A DNA stretch of 64,000 nt from Parvibaculum sp039973015 (GCF_039973015.1 NZ_JBDWLT010000010.1:434001-498000), one strand, 5' to 3'. Positions 25,898-35,016 are shown, numbered from the stretch's first letter. Translations and numbers: made by a program. Notes: generated by a model from the sequence alone, not told the origin.

Positions 25898-27150
25898 AAC
25901 GTCACCCCCAGATGGTCGGCGACGGCGAAGACATCCTTGTCGCCGCGCCCGCACATGTTCATCACCATCAAGTGGTCCTTGGGCAGCGTCGGCGCGAGCT
26001 TCGTCACATAAGCAAGCGCATGCGCAGGCTCAAGCGCCGGGATAATGCCTTCGAGGCGCGAACAGAGCTGAAAGGCTTCGAGTGCCTCCTTGTCTGTCGC
26101 CGAAACATATTCCGCGCGGCCCGTCTCATGCAGCCATGAATGTTCCGGCCCGATGCCGGGGTAGTCGAGGCCGGCCGAAATCGAATGACCGTCCTTGATC
26201 TGTCCGTCATCGTCCTGAAGGAGATAGGTGCGGTTGCCGTGCAGCACGCCTGGTGTGCCGCCCTTGAGCGATGCGCAATGTTCGCCCGTCTCAATTCCCT
26301 TGCCTGCGGCTTCGACGCCGTAAATTTTCACAGAGGTGTCATCGAGAAAGGGATGGAAAAGCCCCATCGCGTTCGATCCGCCACCGATGCAGGCGACGAC
26401 ACTGTCCGGCAGCCGTCCTTCCCGTTCCATCATTTGGCGTTTCGTTTCCTCGCCGATGACGGACTGGAAGTCGCGAACCATGGCAGGATAGGGATGTGGT
26501 CCCGCGACTGTGCCGATCAGGTAATAGGTGCTGTCGACATTTGTCACCCAGTCGCGCAGCGCTTCGTTCATCGCGTCTTTGAGCGTACCTGTGCCCGAGG
26601 TCACGGGAATGACCTCCGCACCCAGAAGCTTCATGCGGAAGACATTCGGCTTCTGCCGTTCGATGTCGGTCGTCCCCATATAAACGACACAGGGAAGGCC
26701 GAAACGTGCGCACACGGTTGCGGTTGCCACGCCGTGCTGGCCCGCGCCCGTCTCCGCGATAATGCGCGTCTTGCCCATGCGTTTTGCGAGCAGGATCTGA
26801 CCGAGGCAGTTATTGATCTTGTGGCTGCCGGTATGGTTGAGCTCGTCACGCTTGAAATAGATTTTCGCGCCGCCATCCTGGCCGGAAGCCGCAGACTTCT
26901 CACGAAGATGTTCCGTCAGGCGTTCGGCAAAGTAGAGCGGGCTTTCGCGGCCCACATAGTCGCGCTGCATATAGTCGATTTCCGCCTGGAAGGCAGGATC
27001 GGCTTTCGCGTCCGTGTAGGCCTGGTCGAGATCGAGGACGAGCGGCATCAGCGTCTCGGCGACGAAGCGCCCGCCGAATATGCCGAAGCGGCCGCGTTCG
27101 TCCGGCCCGCTGCGGAGTGAATTTGCTTTCGTCTGGCTCACGCTTGCCAC
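25894..27150 (-). CDS. trpB: Tryptophan synthase beta subunit
   Basis: 418 residues. The pyridoxal-phosphate Lys is K111 in LNHTGSHKINNCLGQ; GRFGIFGGRFVAETLMP is the N-terminal signature and GGGSNAMGLFHPF the phosphate-binding loop. It condenses indole and serine to tryptophan. The start is GTG 27150, with GGGAAG upstream; a second GTG nine bases in is possible. It lies between trpF (24 bp) and trpA (4-bp overlap). Confidence 0.96.
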   Translation of the reverse strand: MASVSQTKANSLRSGPDERGRFGIFGGRFVAETLMPLVLDLDQAYTDAKADPAFQAEIDYMQRDYVGRESPLYFAERLTEHLREKSAASGQDGGAKIYFKRDELNHTGSHKINNCLGQILLAKRMGKTRIIAETGAGQHGVATATVCARFGLPCVVYMGTTDIERQKPNVFRMKLLGAEVIPVTSGTGTLKDAMNEALRDWVTNVDSTYYLIGTVAGPHPYPAMVRDFQSVIGEETKRQMMEREGRLPDSVVACIGGGSNAMGLFHPFLDDTSVKIYGVEAAGKGIETGEHCASLKGGTPGVLHGNRTYLLQDDDGQIKDGHSISAGLDYPGIGPEHSWLHETGRAEYVSATDKEALEAFQLCSRLEGIIPALEPAHALAYVTKLAPTLPKDHLMVMNMCGRGDKDVFAVADHLGVTL

Positions 27151-27174
27151 TTTCTTCCCGTTCAGGTCCGCCCG

Positions 27175-27822
27175 TCAGGCGGCCTTTGCCGCCCTGATAA
27201 AGGCTTCGATCAGTCCCGGTATTTTCCGGCCCGGCGCATCCTCGACACCGGATGAAACATCAACCGCCTGCGCCCCGGTGATCCGGATCGCTTCGGCGAC
27301 GTTTTCGGCGTTCAGGCCGCCCGAAAGCATCCAGGGTGTTTCCGGCCTGTGCCCGGCGATCAAAGACCAGTCGAAGACGAGGCCGTTACCGCCCGGCAAT
27401 GCACCTGCCATAGATTTAGGTGGTTTGGCATCGAACAGCAACAAGTCGGCGGAATCTCGGTAAATGGCAGCCTTGAGCGGGTCTTCCGGCTCCGCGATGC
27501 CAATGGCCTTCATGAGTGGAAGACCGTATCGCGCCTTCAGTTCCATCAGCCGTTCCGGCGTTTCCGCACCGTGAAGCTGCAGAATGTCCGGTTTGAGCGC
27601 TTCCACGATCTCATCGAGCGTCTGCTCGTCCGCATCGACGGTCAGCGCGACCTTCAGCACGGAGGAAGGCACCCCTTGTGCCAGTATGCGTGCCTGTCCC
27701 GTCGAGATATTCCGGGAACTTTTCGGGATGAAGGCAAAGCCCAGATAGTCCGCCCCGGCTTTTACCGCGGCCTCGACCGTTTCGGGCGTCGAAAGCCCGC
27801 AAATTTTGACGCGAACGCTCAT
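27175..27822 (-). CDS. trpF: Phosphoribosylanthranilate isomerase
   Basis: 215 residues, TIM barrel. The catalytic Cys is in VKICGLSTPE at the N-terminus; the general-acid Asp lies in LFDAKPP and the phosphate-binding loops are LSGGLNAENV and DVSSGVEDAPG. It converts phosphoribosylanthranilate to CdRP in tryptophan synthesis. I chose ATG 27822; the frame is open upstream into pyrF. It is 7 bp downstream of pyrF in the same direction. Confidence 0.94.
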   Translation of the reverse strand: MSVRVKICGLSTPETVEAAVKAGADYLGFAFIPKSSRNISTGQARILAQGVPSSVLKVALTVDADEQTLDEIVEALKPDILQLHGAETPERLMELKARYGLPLMKAIGIAEPEDPLKAAIYRDSADLLLFDAKPPKSMAGALPGGNGLVFDWSLIAGHRPETPWMLSGGLNAENVAEAIRITGAQAVDVSSGVEDAPGRKIPGLIEAFIRAAKAA

Positions 27823-27829
27823 TGCCGGC

Positions 27830-28531
27830 TCACGCCGCAAGCGAGCGGCCGATTTCCTCGGCCGCCGCGCGTGGGTCGCTCGCGCTGGTGATGGGACGCC
27901 CGATGACGAGCACGTCCGCACCGAGCGTCAGTGCTTCTACAGGTGTCATGATGCGCTTCTGGTCTCCGGCGTCGCTGCCGGCCGGTCTAATGCCGGGTAC
28001 GATCAGCTTGAAATCCTTGCCGAGATCGCGCCTCAACACCTCGATCTCATGTGCGGAACAAACCACGCCGTCGAGCCCTGAAGAAGCCGCCAGGCCCGCA
28101 AGACGGCGCACATGGTCGCTTGGGCTGCCGCTGACCCCTGTATCCTTGAGGTCGGCGGCATCAAGGCTCGTCAGCATGGTGACGCCGATGACAAGCGGAC
28201 GGCTTTCGCCGGCCTCCTTTGCTGCTTCGGCGGCGGCCCGCATCATCGCGCTGCCCCCAGCCGTGTGAACATTGACGATGGCCGGACGCAGCGGCAGCAC
28301 CGCGCGAATACCGCCTGCGACGGTGTTCGGAATGTCGTGAAGCTTCAGGTCGAGAAAGACCGGCAGGCCCGCCGCGGCGACCGCGCGGTAGCCCGCAGGT
28401 CCATGCGCGTTGAAAAACTCCATGCCGATCTTTGCCCCGCCGACGCTGCCTGCGAGGCTCCGCGCAAGCGTTTCCGCCCTGCCGAGGTCGGTTGTGTCGA
28501 GGGCGCAGAAAACGGGGTTTTCGAGGCTCAT
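27830..28531 (-). CDS. pyrF: Orotidine 5'-phosphate decarboxylase
   Basis: 233 residues. The catalytic motif FLDLKLHDIPNT gives D61, K63 and D66, the charged network that decarboxylates OMP to UMP. ALDTTDLGRAE at the N-terminus and IVPGIRPAG at the phosphate loop are typical. ATG 28531 (MSLENPVFCALD) was chosen; upstream extension has no family similarity. It is the first of a tight run pyrF-trpF-trpB-trpA-accD-folC. Confidence 0.95.
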   Translation of the reverse strand: MSLENPVFCALDTTDLGRAETLARSLAGSVGGAKIGMEFFNAHGPAGYRAVAAAGLPVFLDLKLHDIPNTVAGGIRAVLPLRPAIVNVHTAGGSAMMRAAAEAAKEAGESRPLVIGVTMLTSLDAADLKDTGVSGSPSDHVRRLAGLAASSGLDGVVCSAHEIEVLRRDLGKDFKLIVPGIRPAGSDAGDQKRIMTPVEALTLGADVLVIGRPITSASDPRAAAEEIGRSLAA

Positions 28532-28601
28532 TTTGCACCTGCTGTCCGGGTTCCGGGCCTTATAGCAGATCGTCCATGCGCGGGGCTCGGCTTTTCGCGC
28601 C

Positions 28602-28880
28602 TCAGTCACGCAAGGCAGGCAGATTTTCTCCCGCCGGGGAGGACATGCGGGCCTTTGCGGTCTTTCGGCGGGCTTGCGCCCACGCCCCCACTCCGCCGAT
28701 CAAAATGCCGATCAGCACTGACATCAGAATCACGAGGAAAAGCGGCACTTCAAGACCGATCGCCGGGGAAACCGGGTCGAAGGGGTCGAGGCTGAAGGTC
28801 ACGGGTGCCCGGTTCGCGACGGCGAGCGCCATGACGAGAACCACGACCGGGGGAAGAATAATCCAGCGCAGGAGTTTCAC
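28602..28880 (-). CDS. lapA: LapA-family (DUF1049) small membrane protein
   Basis: 92 residues with two transmembrane helices (about 5-22 and about 44-66) around a short loop with NRAPVTFSLDPF, the DUF1049 signature region. E. coli LapA helps assemble lipopolysaccharide with LapB; its role in alphaproteobacteria is less clear. The start is GTG 28880 with a weak ribosome site. It lies between ihfB and pyrF, the usual position for this gene in the group. Confidence 0.8.
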   Translation of the reverse strand: MKLLRWIILPPVVVLVMALAVANRAPVTFSLDPFDPVSPAIGLEVPLFLVILMSVLIGILIGGVGAWAQARRKTAKARMSSPAGENLPALRD

Positions 28881-28942
28881 GAGGCGGCACTTCCGGTTCG
28901 GAACGCGAACAAAGGGCAGATGGCAAGGCGTCGGAGACGGAC

Positions 28943-29278
28943 TTAATCGTCGCCGTCGTCGTCGCCATCATCGTTCATGAGCTTGTCGTCTGCGATATCG
29001 GCATTGTTCAGCCGTTCTCGCAATTCCTTGCCCGTCTTGAAGAAGGGTACGGACTTTTCCTCGACATGCACAGGCTCGCCGGTCCGGGGATTGCGTCCCG
29101 TTCGCGCAGGCCGGTTTTTGACGGAGAAGGCGCCGAAGCCGCGAAGCTCCACCCGGTCCCCCCGTGCGAGCGCCGCACTGATTTCATCGAAAATTGTGCT
29201 GACGATGCGTTCGACATCGCGCTGATAGAGATGAGGGTTGCCTTGGGCGAGGCGGGCGACGAGCTCCGATTTGATCAT
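28943..29278 (-). CDS. ihfB: Integration host factor subunit beta, with an acidic tail
   Basis: 111 residues. The N-terminus MIKSELVARLAQGNPHL and the DNA-contacting arm NPRTGEPVHVEEK with FGAFSVKNRPARTG identify an IHF-beta. After the HU-fold ends near residue 95 there is an extra tail rich in Asp (NNADIADDKLMNDDGDDDGDD), unlike the compact E. coli protein. ATG 29278 was chosen over an upstream start because family alignment begins there. It bends DNA with IhfA in recombination, replication and transcription. Confidence 0.93.
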   Translation of the reverse strand: MIKSELVARLAQGNPHLYQRDVERIVSTIFDEISAALARGDRVELRGFGAFSVKNRPARTGRNPRTGEPVHVEEKSVPFFKTGKELRERLNNADIADDKLMNDDGDDDGDD

Positions 29279-29349
29279 GTTTTTCCGTCCCCCGGCTTCT
29301 TCCAATTCAGCTTCGCACGCCACCGGAAGCGGTGAAAGCTCTTCCCTTA

Positions 29350-30294
29350 TCAGAGGTCAGGTTGCCAAACGCTCGTAAGACCGTCAAGTGTAAGTCGTTT
29401 TGCCTGCTGTGTTTTTCCGCTCAGCCCGTCGATTGCCGTGACGGTGGCTTCACCAAGCGCCCGGCCTGCGAAGCCGGCCATCCCGAGTTCGGGATAGGCG
29501 GGGGTCCAGTCCCTGACAGGCAATTCTTCCTGAATGCCGTGCTCGCTTGCGAGCCAGGCGATAGCCTGTTCCTCGCCGCCGAGTTCGTCGATGAGACCGT
29601 TCTCGACCGCCTGCCAGCCGGTATAGACGCGGCCGTCGCCGAGTTCTTTTGTTTTCGCCGCATCCATGTTGCGCCGTTCCGCGACAAGACGCAGGAACCA
29701 TTCATAGGACGTGTCGAGCATGGCCTGCGTTACGCGGATGGCCTCGGGGCTGGTCTTGTGAAAAGGGTTCGGCTCGGCCTTGAGCGGAGCCGATTTGATC
29801 TCCTTCATCTCGACGCCGATATTGTCGAGAAGCTCCTCGATCTGCGTCCATTGGAACAGGACGCCGATGGAGCCGGTGATCGTATTGCCACGGGCAACGA
29901 TGTGATCGGCCGAGATGGCGGCGATGTAGCCGCCCGATGCGGCTACCGTTCCAAGGACGGCGACGACGGGTTTCTTGTCGGACACTTTGCGGATGGAGGC
30001 GAAAAGGGCCTCGGCGCCGGTCGTCGTGCCGCCGGGGCTGTCGATTGAGAGAATGACCGCCTTCACATTGTCGTCTTCGGCGAGCTGCTCCAGCATTTCC
30101 TGCTGCGGGCGGTCGTCCACGATGATGCCGGTGATCGAGACCCGCGCGATTTGCGCGCCGGGCAGCACAAGTCCGCCTTCGGCCAGCAGGACGATGAGAG
30201 CAGCCAGGACGGCGGCGATGGCGCCGGCCCGCCAAAAAAACAGGCGGCGTTTGAGGCGCCGCCTGTCCGCTAACGTATCTGCATCGAGAGACAA
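29350..30294 (-). CDS. sppA: Signal peptide peptidase SppA, short 36K type
   Basis: 314 residues, the single-domain form. One transmembrane helix at about 22-40 anchors it. The Ser/Lys dyad is S120 in GTVAASGGYIAA and K172 in SAPLKAEPNPF; SIDSPGGT is also conserved. It degrades cleaved signal peptides in the membrane. The start is TTG 30294 with GGAGGAGAG upstream. It follows rpsA after a terminator hairpin and precedes ihfB by about 70 bp. Confidence 0.93.
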   Translation of the reverse strand: MSLDADTLADRRRLKRRLFFWRAGAIAAVLAALIVLLAEGGLVLPGAQIARVSITGIIVDDRPQQEMLEQLAEDDNVKAVILSIDSPGGTTTGAEALFASIRKVSDKKPVVAVLGTVAASGGYIAAISADHIVARGNTITGSIGVLFQWTQIEELLDNIGVEMKEIKSAPLKAEPNPFHKTSPEAIRVTQAMLDTSYEWFLRLVAERRNMDAAKTKELGDGRVYTGWQAVENGLIDELGGEEQAIAWLASEHGIQEELPVRDWTPAYPELGMAGFAGRALGEATVTAIDGLSGKTQQAKRLTLDGLTSVWQPDL

Positions 30295-30405
30295 AAGGAC
30301 TCTCCTCCGAATGGTGCGAACAGGTGCCGGGAGCTTAGAGGGCGAACCTGCGACCGTAAACGTCTAACGCCGCCTGACGCGCGCGACACACGAAAGAGAG
30401 GTCTC

Positions 30406-30443
30406 GAAAAGGTCCGGCGGGAAGGTTTGAGCCCTCCCGCCGG
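30406..30443 (-). terminator. Terminator after rpsA
   Basis: On the minus strand, CCGGCGGGA (30443-30435) pairs with TCCCGCCGG (30422-30414), followed by ACCTTTTCG. It lies 7 bp beyond the rpsA stop. Confidence 0.7.
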
Positions 30444-30449
30444 CATGCC

Positions 30450-32162
30450 TCACTTGTCGTCGGTGCTGGCCTTGTTGAGGGCCGCGCCAAGGATGTCGCC
30501 GAGCGACGCGCCGGAATCCGACGAGCCGTACTGCGCCACGGCTTCCTTTTCTTCCGCAATTTCCAGCGCCTTGACGGAAAGCTGGATCTTGCGCGATGTG
30601 CGGTCGAACTGCGTCACGCGCGCATCGAGCTTGTCGCCGACGGCGAAGCGTTCGGGACGCTGGTCGCCACGGTCGCGGGCGAGTTCCGCACGGCGGATGA
30701 AAGCGGGCATGCTGTCTTCGCCCACCGTCACTTCGAGGCCGTTATCGCTCACACCGGTCACCGTGCAGGTGACGACGGCGCCCTTGCGGACGGTGTCGCC
30801 AAGCGACTCCATCGGATCGCCGCCAAGCTGCTTGATGCCGAGCGAGATGCGTTCCTTCTCGGTGTCGACGTCGAGCACCTGCGCCTTGACGACCTGACCC
30901 TTGGTGTAGTCGGTCATGGCTTCTTCGCCGGAGCGGTTCCAGTCGAGATCCGACATGTGCACCATGCCGTCGACATCCGCATCGAGACCGATGAACAGAC
31001 CGAATTCGGTGATGTTCTTGATCTCGCCCTCGACGATCGTGCCGGGCGGGAAACGCTCGGCGAACGTGGTCCAGGGGTTGTCCATGCAGTGCTTCAGGCC
31101 GAGCGAGATGCGGCGCTTTACCGGATCGACTTCCAGCACCATCACTTCCACTTCCTGCGAAGTGGAAACGATCTTGCCCGGATGCACGTTCTTCTTCGTC
31201 CAGCTCATTTCGGAGACGTGAACGAGGCCTTCGACGCCCGGCTCAAGTTCGACGAATGCGCCGTAATCGGTGATGTTCGTCACGCGGCCCTTGAAGCGCG
31301 CATTGAGCGGGTACTTGGCTTCGACGCCTTCCCACGGATCGGCTTCAAGCTGCTTCATGCCGAGCGAGATGCGCTGCGTCTCGTGGTTCACCTTGATGAC
31401 CTGGACCTTGACGGTCTGGCCGATCGAGAGAACTTCGGTCGGATGGTTCACGCGGCGCCACGCAATATCGGTAACGTGGAGCAGGCCGTCCACACCGCCG
31501 AGATCGACGAACGCGCCGTAATCGGTGATGTTCTTGACGACGCCCTCGAGCACCTGACCTTCCTTGAGGTTCTCGACGAGTTCCTGGCGCTGTTCGGCGC
31601 GGGTCTCTTCGAGTACGGCACGGCGCGACACGACGATGTTGCCGCGGCGCTTGTCCATCTTCAGGATCTGGAAGGGCTGCGGAATGTTCATGAGCGGGGT
31701 GACGTCGCGCACGGGGCGGATGTCGACCTGGCTGCCCGGAAGGAATGCAACGGCGCCGTCGAGGTCGACGGTGAAGCCGCCCTTCACGCGGCCGAAGATC
31801 TGACCTTCGACACGTTCCTGCTTTTCGAATGCGACTTCGAGGCGGATCCAGCTTTCTTCGCGCTTCGCCTTTTCACGGCTCAGCACGGCTTCGCCCATCG
31901 CGTTCTCGATGCGCTCGAGATAAACCTCGACAGTGTCGCCAACGCCGAGTTCGGCCGGCTTGCCCGGTGCGCCAAATTCCTTGAGCGGCACACGGCCTTC
32001 GGTCTTGAGGCCGACGTCGATGATGGCGAGATCGTTTTCGATGCCGACAACGGTTCCCTTGATCACGGAACCTTCCTGCATGTTGCTGTCCATGAAGGAC
32101 TGCTCAAGCAGGGCGGCAAAATCTTCGCGGCTCGGATTGAGCGCGCTGTCTGTGTTAGCCAA
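30450..32162 (-). CDS. rpsA: 30S ribosomal protein S1
   Basis: 570 residues with six S1 RNA-binding repeats; four C-terminal repeats are easy to see by the recurring pattern NITDYGAFVDL / NITDYGAFVEL / NITEFGLFIGL and HVTDIAW / HVSEMSW / HMSDLDW. It binds mRNA leaders to the ribosome. The start is TTG 32162 (read as fMet, then ANTDSALNPSRED), with AGGAGA 9 bp upstream on the minus strand. Order aroA-cmk-rpsA is conserved across proteobacteria. Confidence 0.97.
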   Translation of the reverse strand: MANTDSALNPSREDFAALLEQSFMDSNMQEGSVIKGTVVGIENDLAIIDVGLKTEGRVPLKEFGAPGKPAELGVGDTVEVYLERIENAMGEAVLSREKAKREESWIRLEVAFEKQERVEGQIFGRVKGGFTVDLDGAVAFLPGSQVDIRPVRDVTPLMNIPQPFQILKMDKRRGNIVVSRRAVLEETRAEQRQELVENLKEGQVLEGVVKNITDYGAFVDLGGVDGLLHVTDIAWRRVNHPTEVLSIGQTVKVQVIKVNHETQRISLGMKQLEADPWEGVEAKYPLNARFKGRVTNITDYGAFVELEPGVEGLVHVSEMSWTKKNVHPGKIVSTSQEVEVMVLEVDPVKRRISLGLKHCMDNPWTTFAERFPPGTIVEGEIKNITEFGLFIGLDADVDGMVHMSDLDWNRSGEEAMTDYTKGQVVKAQVLDVDTEKERISLGIKQLGGDPMESLGDTVRKGAVVTCTVTGVSDNGLEVTVGEDSMPAFIRRAELARDRGDQRPERFAVGDKLDARVTQFDRTSRKIQLSVKALEIAEEKEAVAQYGSSDSGASLGDILGAALNKASTDDK

Positions 32163-32359
32163 TGCAGAAGTCTCCTGACGGTGCTTTTATTCCGGCCGAC
32201 GGTTGGGTCCGGCGGTCTTCTCCCGAAATCGTGGTTTGTCCGGGAGCATGTGGATTTGGGCAGTGTCGGTTTAAGGGTTGCACATATGTCCGCACAACCT
32301 GTTCGCGATCATCTTGCGCCAATGCCGAAAAGCGCACTCGCCGACGGGCGAAAACGCAC
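32163..32359 (-). promoter_or_regulatory. rpsA leader between cmk and rpsA
   Basis: A 197-bp region without a gene. It contains an inverted repeat CTCCCG (32220-32225) / CGGGAG (32241-32246) within the probable rpsA 5' leader and the ribosome site AGGAGA close to the TTG start. S1 represses its own translation in enterobacteria through leader structure; whether this hairpin does so is unknown. No clear -35/-10 pair was recognised. Confidence 0.35.
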
Positions 32360-33007
32360 TTAACTCATTGCTTTGTCTATGATCGCGACGGCCACGTCGA
32401 ACGCCGCCTCTATACTCAAATCGGACGTATCGAGCAAGTGCGCATCGGATGCGGGCCTCATGGGGCTCGCCGTTCGCTCGGCGTCACGGTGGTCCCTTTC
32501 GCGCACATCTTCTAGAATTTGTGCCTCGCTGACCTCCACCCCCGATTTGTTGAGTTCCAGCCAGCGCCTGTGCGCCCGGATTTCCGGGTTTGCGGTCACG
32601 AAAAGCTTCACCGTCGCGTCTGGACAGACGACAGTGCCGATGTCCCGCCCGTCCAGAACGGCCCCCTTTTCGCCACCGGGCGGGCAGGAGGCGAAATCTC
32701 GCTGAAAATCGAGGATTGCGGCCCTGACGGCAGGCTTGACGGCCACGATGGAAGCCGCGTCCCCGGCTTCTCGCGTCCTGATGGCGCGTTCGTCTATATG
32801 GGCGGCGTCGAGGGCCTGTGCGGCGGCGAGGGCAGCCTTGTCGTCGTTCGGATCGCCGCCCGAGGCCAATACCGCCTGACCGGTCGCGCGGTAAAGTGAG
32901 CCCGTATCCAGATAGGCATAGCCATAATGCCGGGCAATCTGGCGTGCGAGGGTGCCCTTGCCCGAAGCGGCGGGGCCGTCGATGGCGATGATGGTGGCGC
33001 TTTTCAT
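32360..33007 (-). CDS. cmk: Cytidylate kinase
   Basis: 215 residues. The P-loop is GPAASGKGT (residues 11-19) followed by YGYAYLDTGSLYRA, the CMP-binding segment. LDGRDIGTVV and RDHRDAERTASPM are further cytidylate-kinase signatures. It phosphorylates CMP and dCMP. ATG 33007 (MKSATIIAIDGPAA) was chosen; a longer form would start with a stretch lacking similarity. It is 43 bp after aroA. Confidence 0.94.
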   Translation of the reverse strand: MKSATIIAIDGPAASGKGTLARQIARHYGYAYLDTGSLYRATGQAVLASGGDPNDDKAALAAAQALDAAHIDERAIRTREAGDAASIVAVKPAVRAAILDFQRDFASCPPGGEKGAVLDGRDIGTVVCPDATVKLFVTANPEIRAHRRWLELNKSGVEVSEAQILEDVRERDHRDAERTASPMRPASDAHLLDTSDLSIEAAFDVAVAIIDKAMS

Positions 33008-33050
33008 CACGGCGCCCCTCTCCTCAACGCCGCTTTCCTCGATACCGCCT

Positions 33051-34418
33051 TCATTGGGCCTGTCCGGTAAAACTCGCGCCCAACCCTCGCATGAGCCCGA
33101 TGAAATCCGGGAAGCTCGTCGCAATCATCGATGCATCGTCCACCGTCACGGGCTTCTGGGCCGCAAGTCCCATCACCAGAAAGGACATCGCGATGCGGTG
33201 ATCCATATGTGTCATCACATGGCCCCCGCCGGAAACCTCGCCTGCGCGCCCCTCGACCACCATTCCATCTTCGCTCTCATGGACCTTTATGCCATTCGCC
33301 CGAAGGCCGGAGGCGGTGGCGGCGATGCGGTCGCTCTCCTTCACGCGAAGTTCGTGGATGCCGCTCATCCGCGTCGTGCCCTCGGCAAAGGAGGCGGCGA
33401 CGGCGAGAACCGGATATTCGTCGATCATCGAGGCCGCGCGATCCGGCGGTACATCGATGCCTTTCAGCCGGCTTGAACGCACCCGCAGATCGGCAACCGG
33501 CTCGCCGCCCTCGTCGCGCTGGTTCATGACCTCTATATCGCCGCCCATCTCGATCAGCGTCGTATAGAGCCCGGCGCGATGGGGATTGAGCGTGATGCCT
33601 TCGACCACGATTTCGGAGCCTGGTGTGAGCAGGGCGGCAACCACAGGGAAAGCGGCTGAAGAAGGGTCGCCCGGCACCACGATAGGACAGGGGCGGAGCT
33701 CGGGTTCCCCGGTCAGGCTGATGGCGAGGGCGCCATCCTTGCCGGTTTCGGTTTTAACTTCGGCACCGAAGGCCTTGAGCATGCGCTCTGTATGGTCCCG
33801 CGTCGGTGTTGCCTCGATAACGGTCGTGACGCCCGGCGTATTGAGGGCGGCGAGCAGAATGGCCGACTTCACTTGCGCCGAAGCGACGGGCGAACGGTAG
33901 CTGATGGGCAGGGCCCGCCGGGCACCTGTCAGCGTGAGCGGCATCCGTCCGCCTTCCCGCGCATGGAAATGCGCACCCATTTGCGAGAGCGGCGAAATCA
34001 CGCGGCCCATGGGCCGCCTCGACAGCGAGGCATCGCCAATAAAGGTGGCAGTTATGGGATGCCCGGCGACGAGCCCCATGACAAGGCGCGCGCCCGTGCC
34101 TGAATTGCCGAAATCGAGAGGCTGTTCGGGTTCGCGAAGTCCGCCCGTGCCCACGCCATGGACCGACCAGTCGCCCTCGCCGAGCCGTGTCACTTCGGCG
34201 CCGAGCCTGCGCATGGTCTCCGCGGTCGCCAGAACGTCCTCGCCTTCAAGAAGCCCGCTGATTCTCGTTTCACCGACGGCGAGCGCGCCAAAAATGAGCG
34301 CCCGGTGCGAGATCGACTTGTCGCCGGGCACCTGAATCCGTCCGCCAAGGCCGTGCGAGGGCTCCGCCGTAAGGCTGGCGGAGACGGAATGAGAAGCGGA
34401 ATGAGAAGGCGTGGCCAA
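33051..34418 (-). CDS. aroA: 3-phosphoshikimate 1-carboxyvinyltransferase (CP4-like class II)
   Basis: 455 residues. It makes EPSP in the shikimate pathway. PGDKSISHRALIFGALA, GDASLSRRPMGRV, SAQVKSAILLA, RDHTERML and IDEYPVLAVAASFAEG closely follow the Agrobacterium CP4 class II enzyme. The critical loop reads DFGNSGTGAR: Gly107 (codon 34098-34100) stands where CP4 has Ala100. The start is TTG 34418, as no ATG is available in a sensible position; the N-terminus SHSASHSVSASL is low complexity. Confidence 0.95.
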   Translation of the reverse strand: MATPSHSASHSVSASLTAEPSHGLGGRIQVPGDKSISHRALIFGALAVGETRISGLLEGEDVLATAETMRRLGAEVTRLGEGDWSVHGVGTGGLREPEQPLDFGNSGTGARLVMGLVAGHPITATFIGDASLSRRPMGRVISPLSQMGAHFHAREGGRMPLTLTGARRALPISYRSPVASAQVKSAILLAALNTPGVTTVIEATPTRDHTERMLKAFGAEVKTETGKDGALAISLTGEPELRPCPIVVPGDPSSAAFPVVAALLTPGSEIVVEGITLNPHRAGLYTTLIEMGGDIEVMNQRDEGGEPVADLRVRSSRLKGIDVPPDRAASMIDEYPVLAVAASFAEGTTRMSGIHELRVKESDRIAATASGLRANGIKVHESEDGMVVEGRAGEVSGGGHVMTHMDHRIAMSFLVMGLAAQKPVTVDDASMIATSFPDFIGLMRGLGASFTGQAQ

Positions 34419-34620
34419 TTGATATCCGTCCAGCGGTGCATGGGATGAAGGGGCCGGGCGTTTCCCGGCCGCTGCGGGAAGGCATGAGTTCCCCGCCCTG
34501 AAGAGCGAATAGGTTTTGACAGGAGCAATTTAACGTGGCAATGGGAAAATCCTTCTTGACTGACGCCACGCGCCCATCGGCGCAAGGCCTTGACGCAAAC
34601 TGGTGCGGGGAGAGTAAAGC

Positions 34621-35016
34621 TTGTCGAAACCGGAGTTGGGAACGAAACGCGATTGCCCGAGCTGCGGCGCAAAGTTTTACGACCTGAACAAGAACCCGGT
34701 CGTGTGCCCGAAGTGCGAGCATGAATATGTCCCGGATACGGGGACGAAGGCGAAGCGCGCCAAGCCGGCGGAAAAGCCCAAGGAAAAGGCCTCCAAACGG
34801 GTGGTTGCCGCCGATGATGAGGGAAATGTCTCGCTCGATGCGATGAGGGATGACGAACTCGCGGCCGATAGCGATGACGACGATATCGATATCGATGATG
34901 TCGGTGTGGATGTCGACGATGACGATGACAGCAACGACGCCTTCCTCGAGGATGACGAGGACGGTGACGACGTGACCGGCATCGTGCGCGGCGGCAAGGG
35001 CGGCGACGACGATTGA
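34621..35016 (+). CDS. FYDLN-acid zinc-ribbon protein (TIGR02300 family)
   Basis: 131 residues. An N-terminal zinc ribbon (DCPSCGAKFYDLNKNPVVCP-type, cysteines in CPSC and CPKC) with the FYDLN motif, a Lys-rich linker, and a long Asp/Glu-rich tail (DDDDIDIDDVGVDVDDDDD-like). This is a small family confined largely to alphaproteobacteria, near aroA, and its function is unknown. The start TTG 34621 follows GGGGAGAG. It diverges from aroA. Confidence 0.85.
   Translation: MSKPELGTKRDCPSCGAKFYDLNKNPVVCPKCEHEYVPDTGTKAKRAKPAEKPKEKASKRVVAADDEGNVSLDAMRDDELAADSDDDDIDIDDVGVDVDDDDDSNDAFLEDDEDGDDVTGIVRGGKGGDDD

Noticed and set aside
34800..35016. Asp-rich tail read as a sequencing artefact or repeat expansion
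   Set aside because: An acidic low-complexity tail is a normal feature of the FYDLN-acid family.
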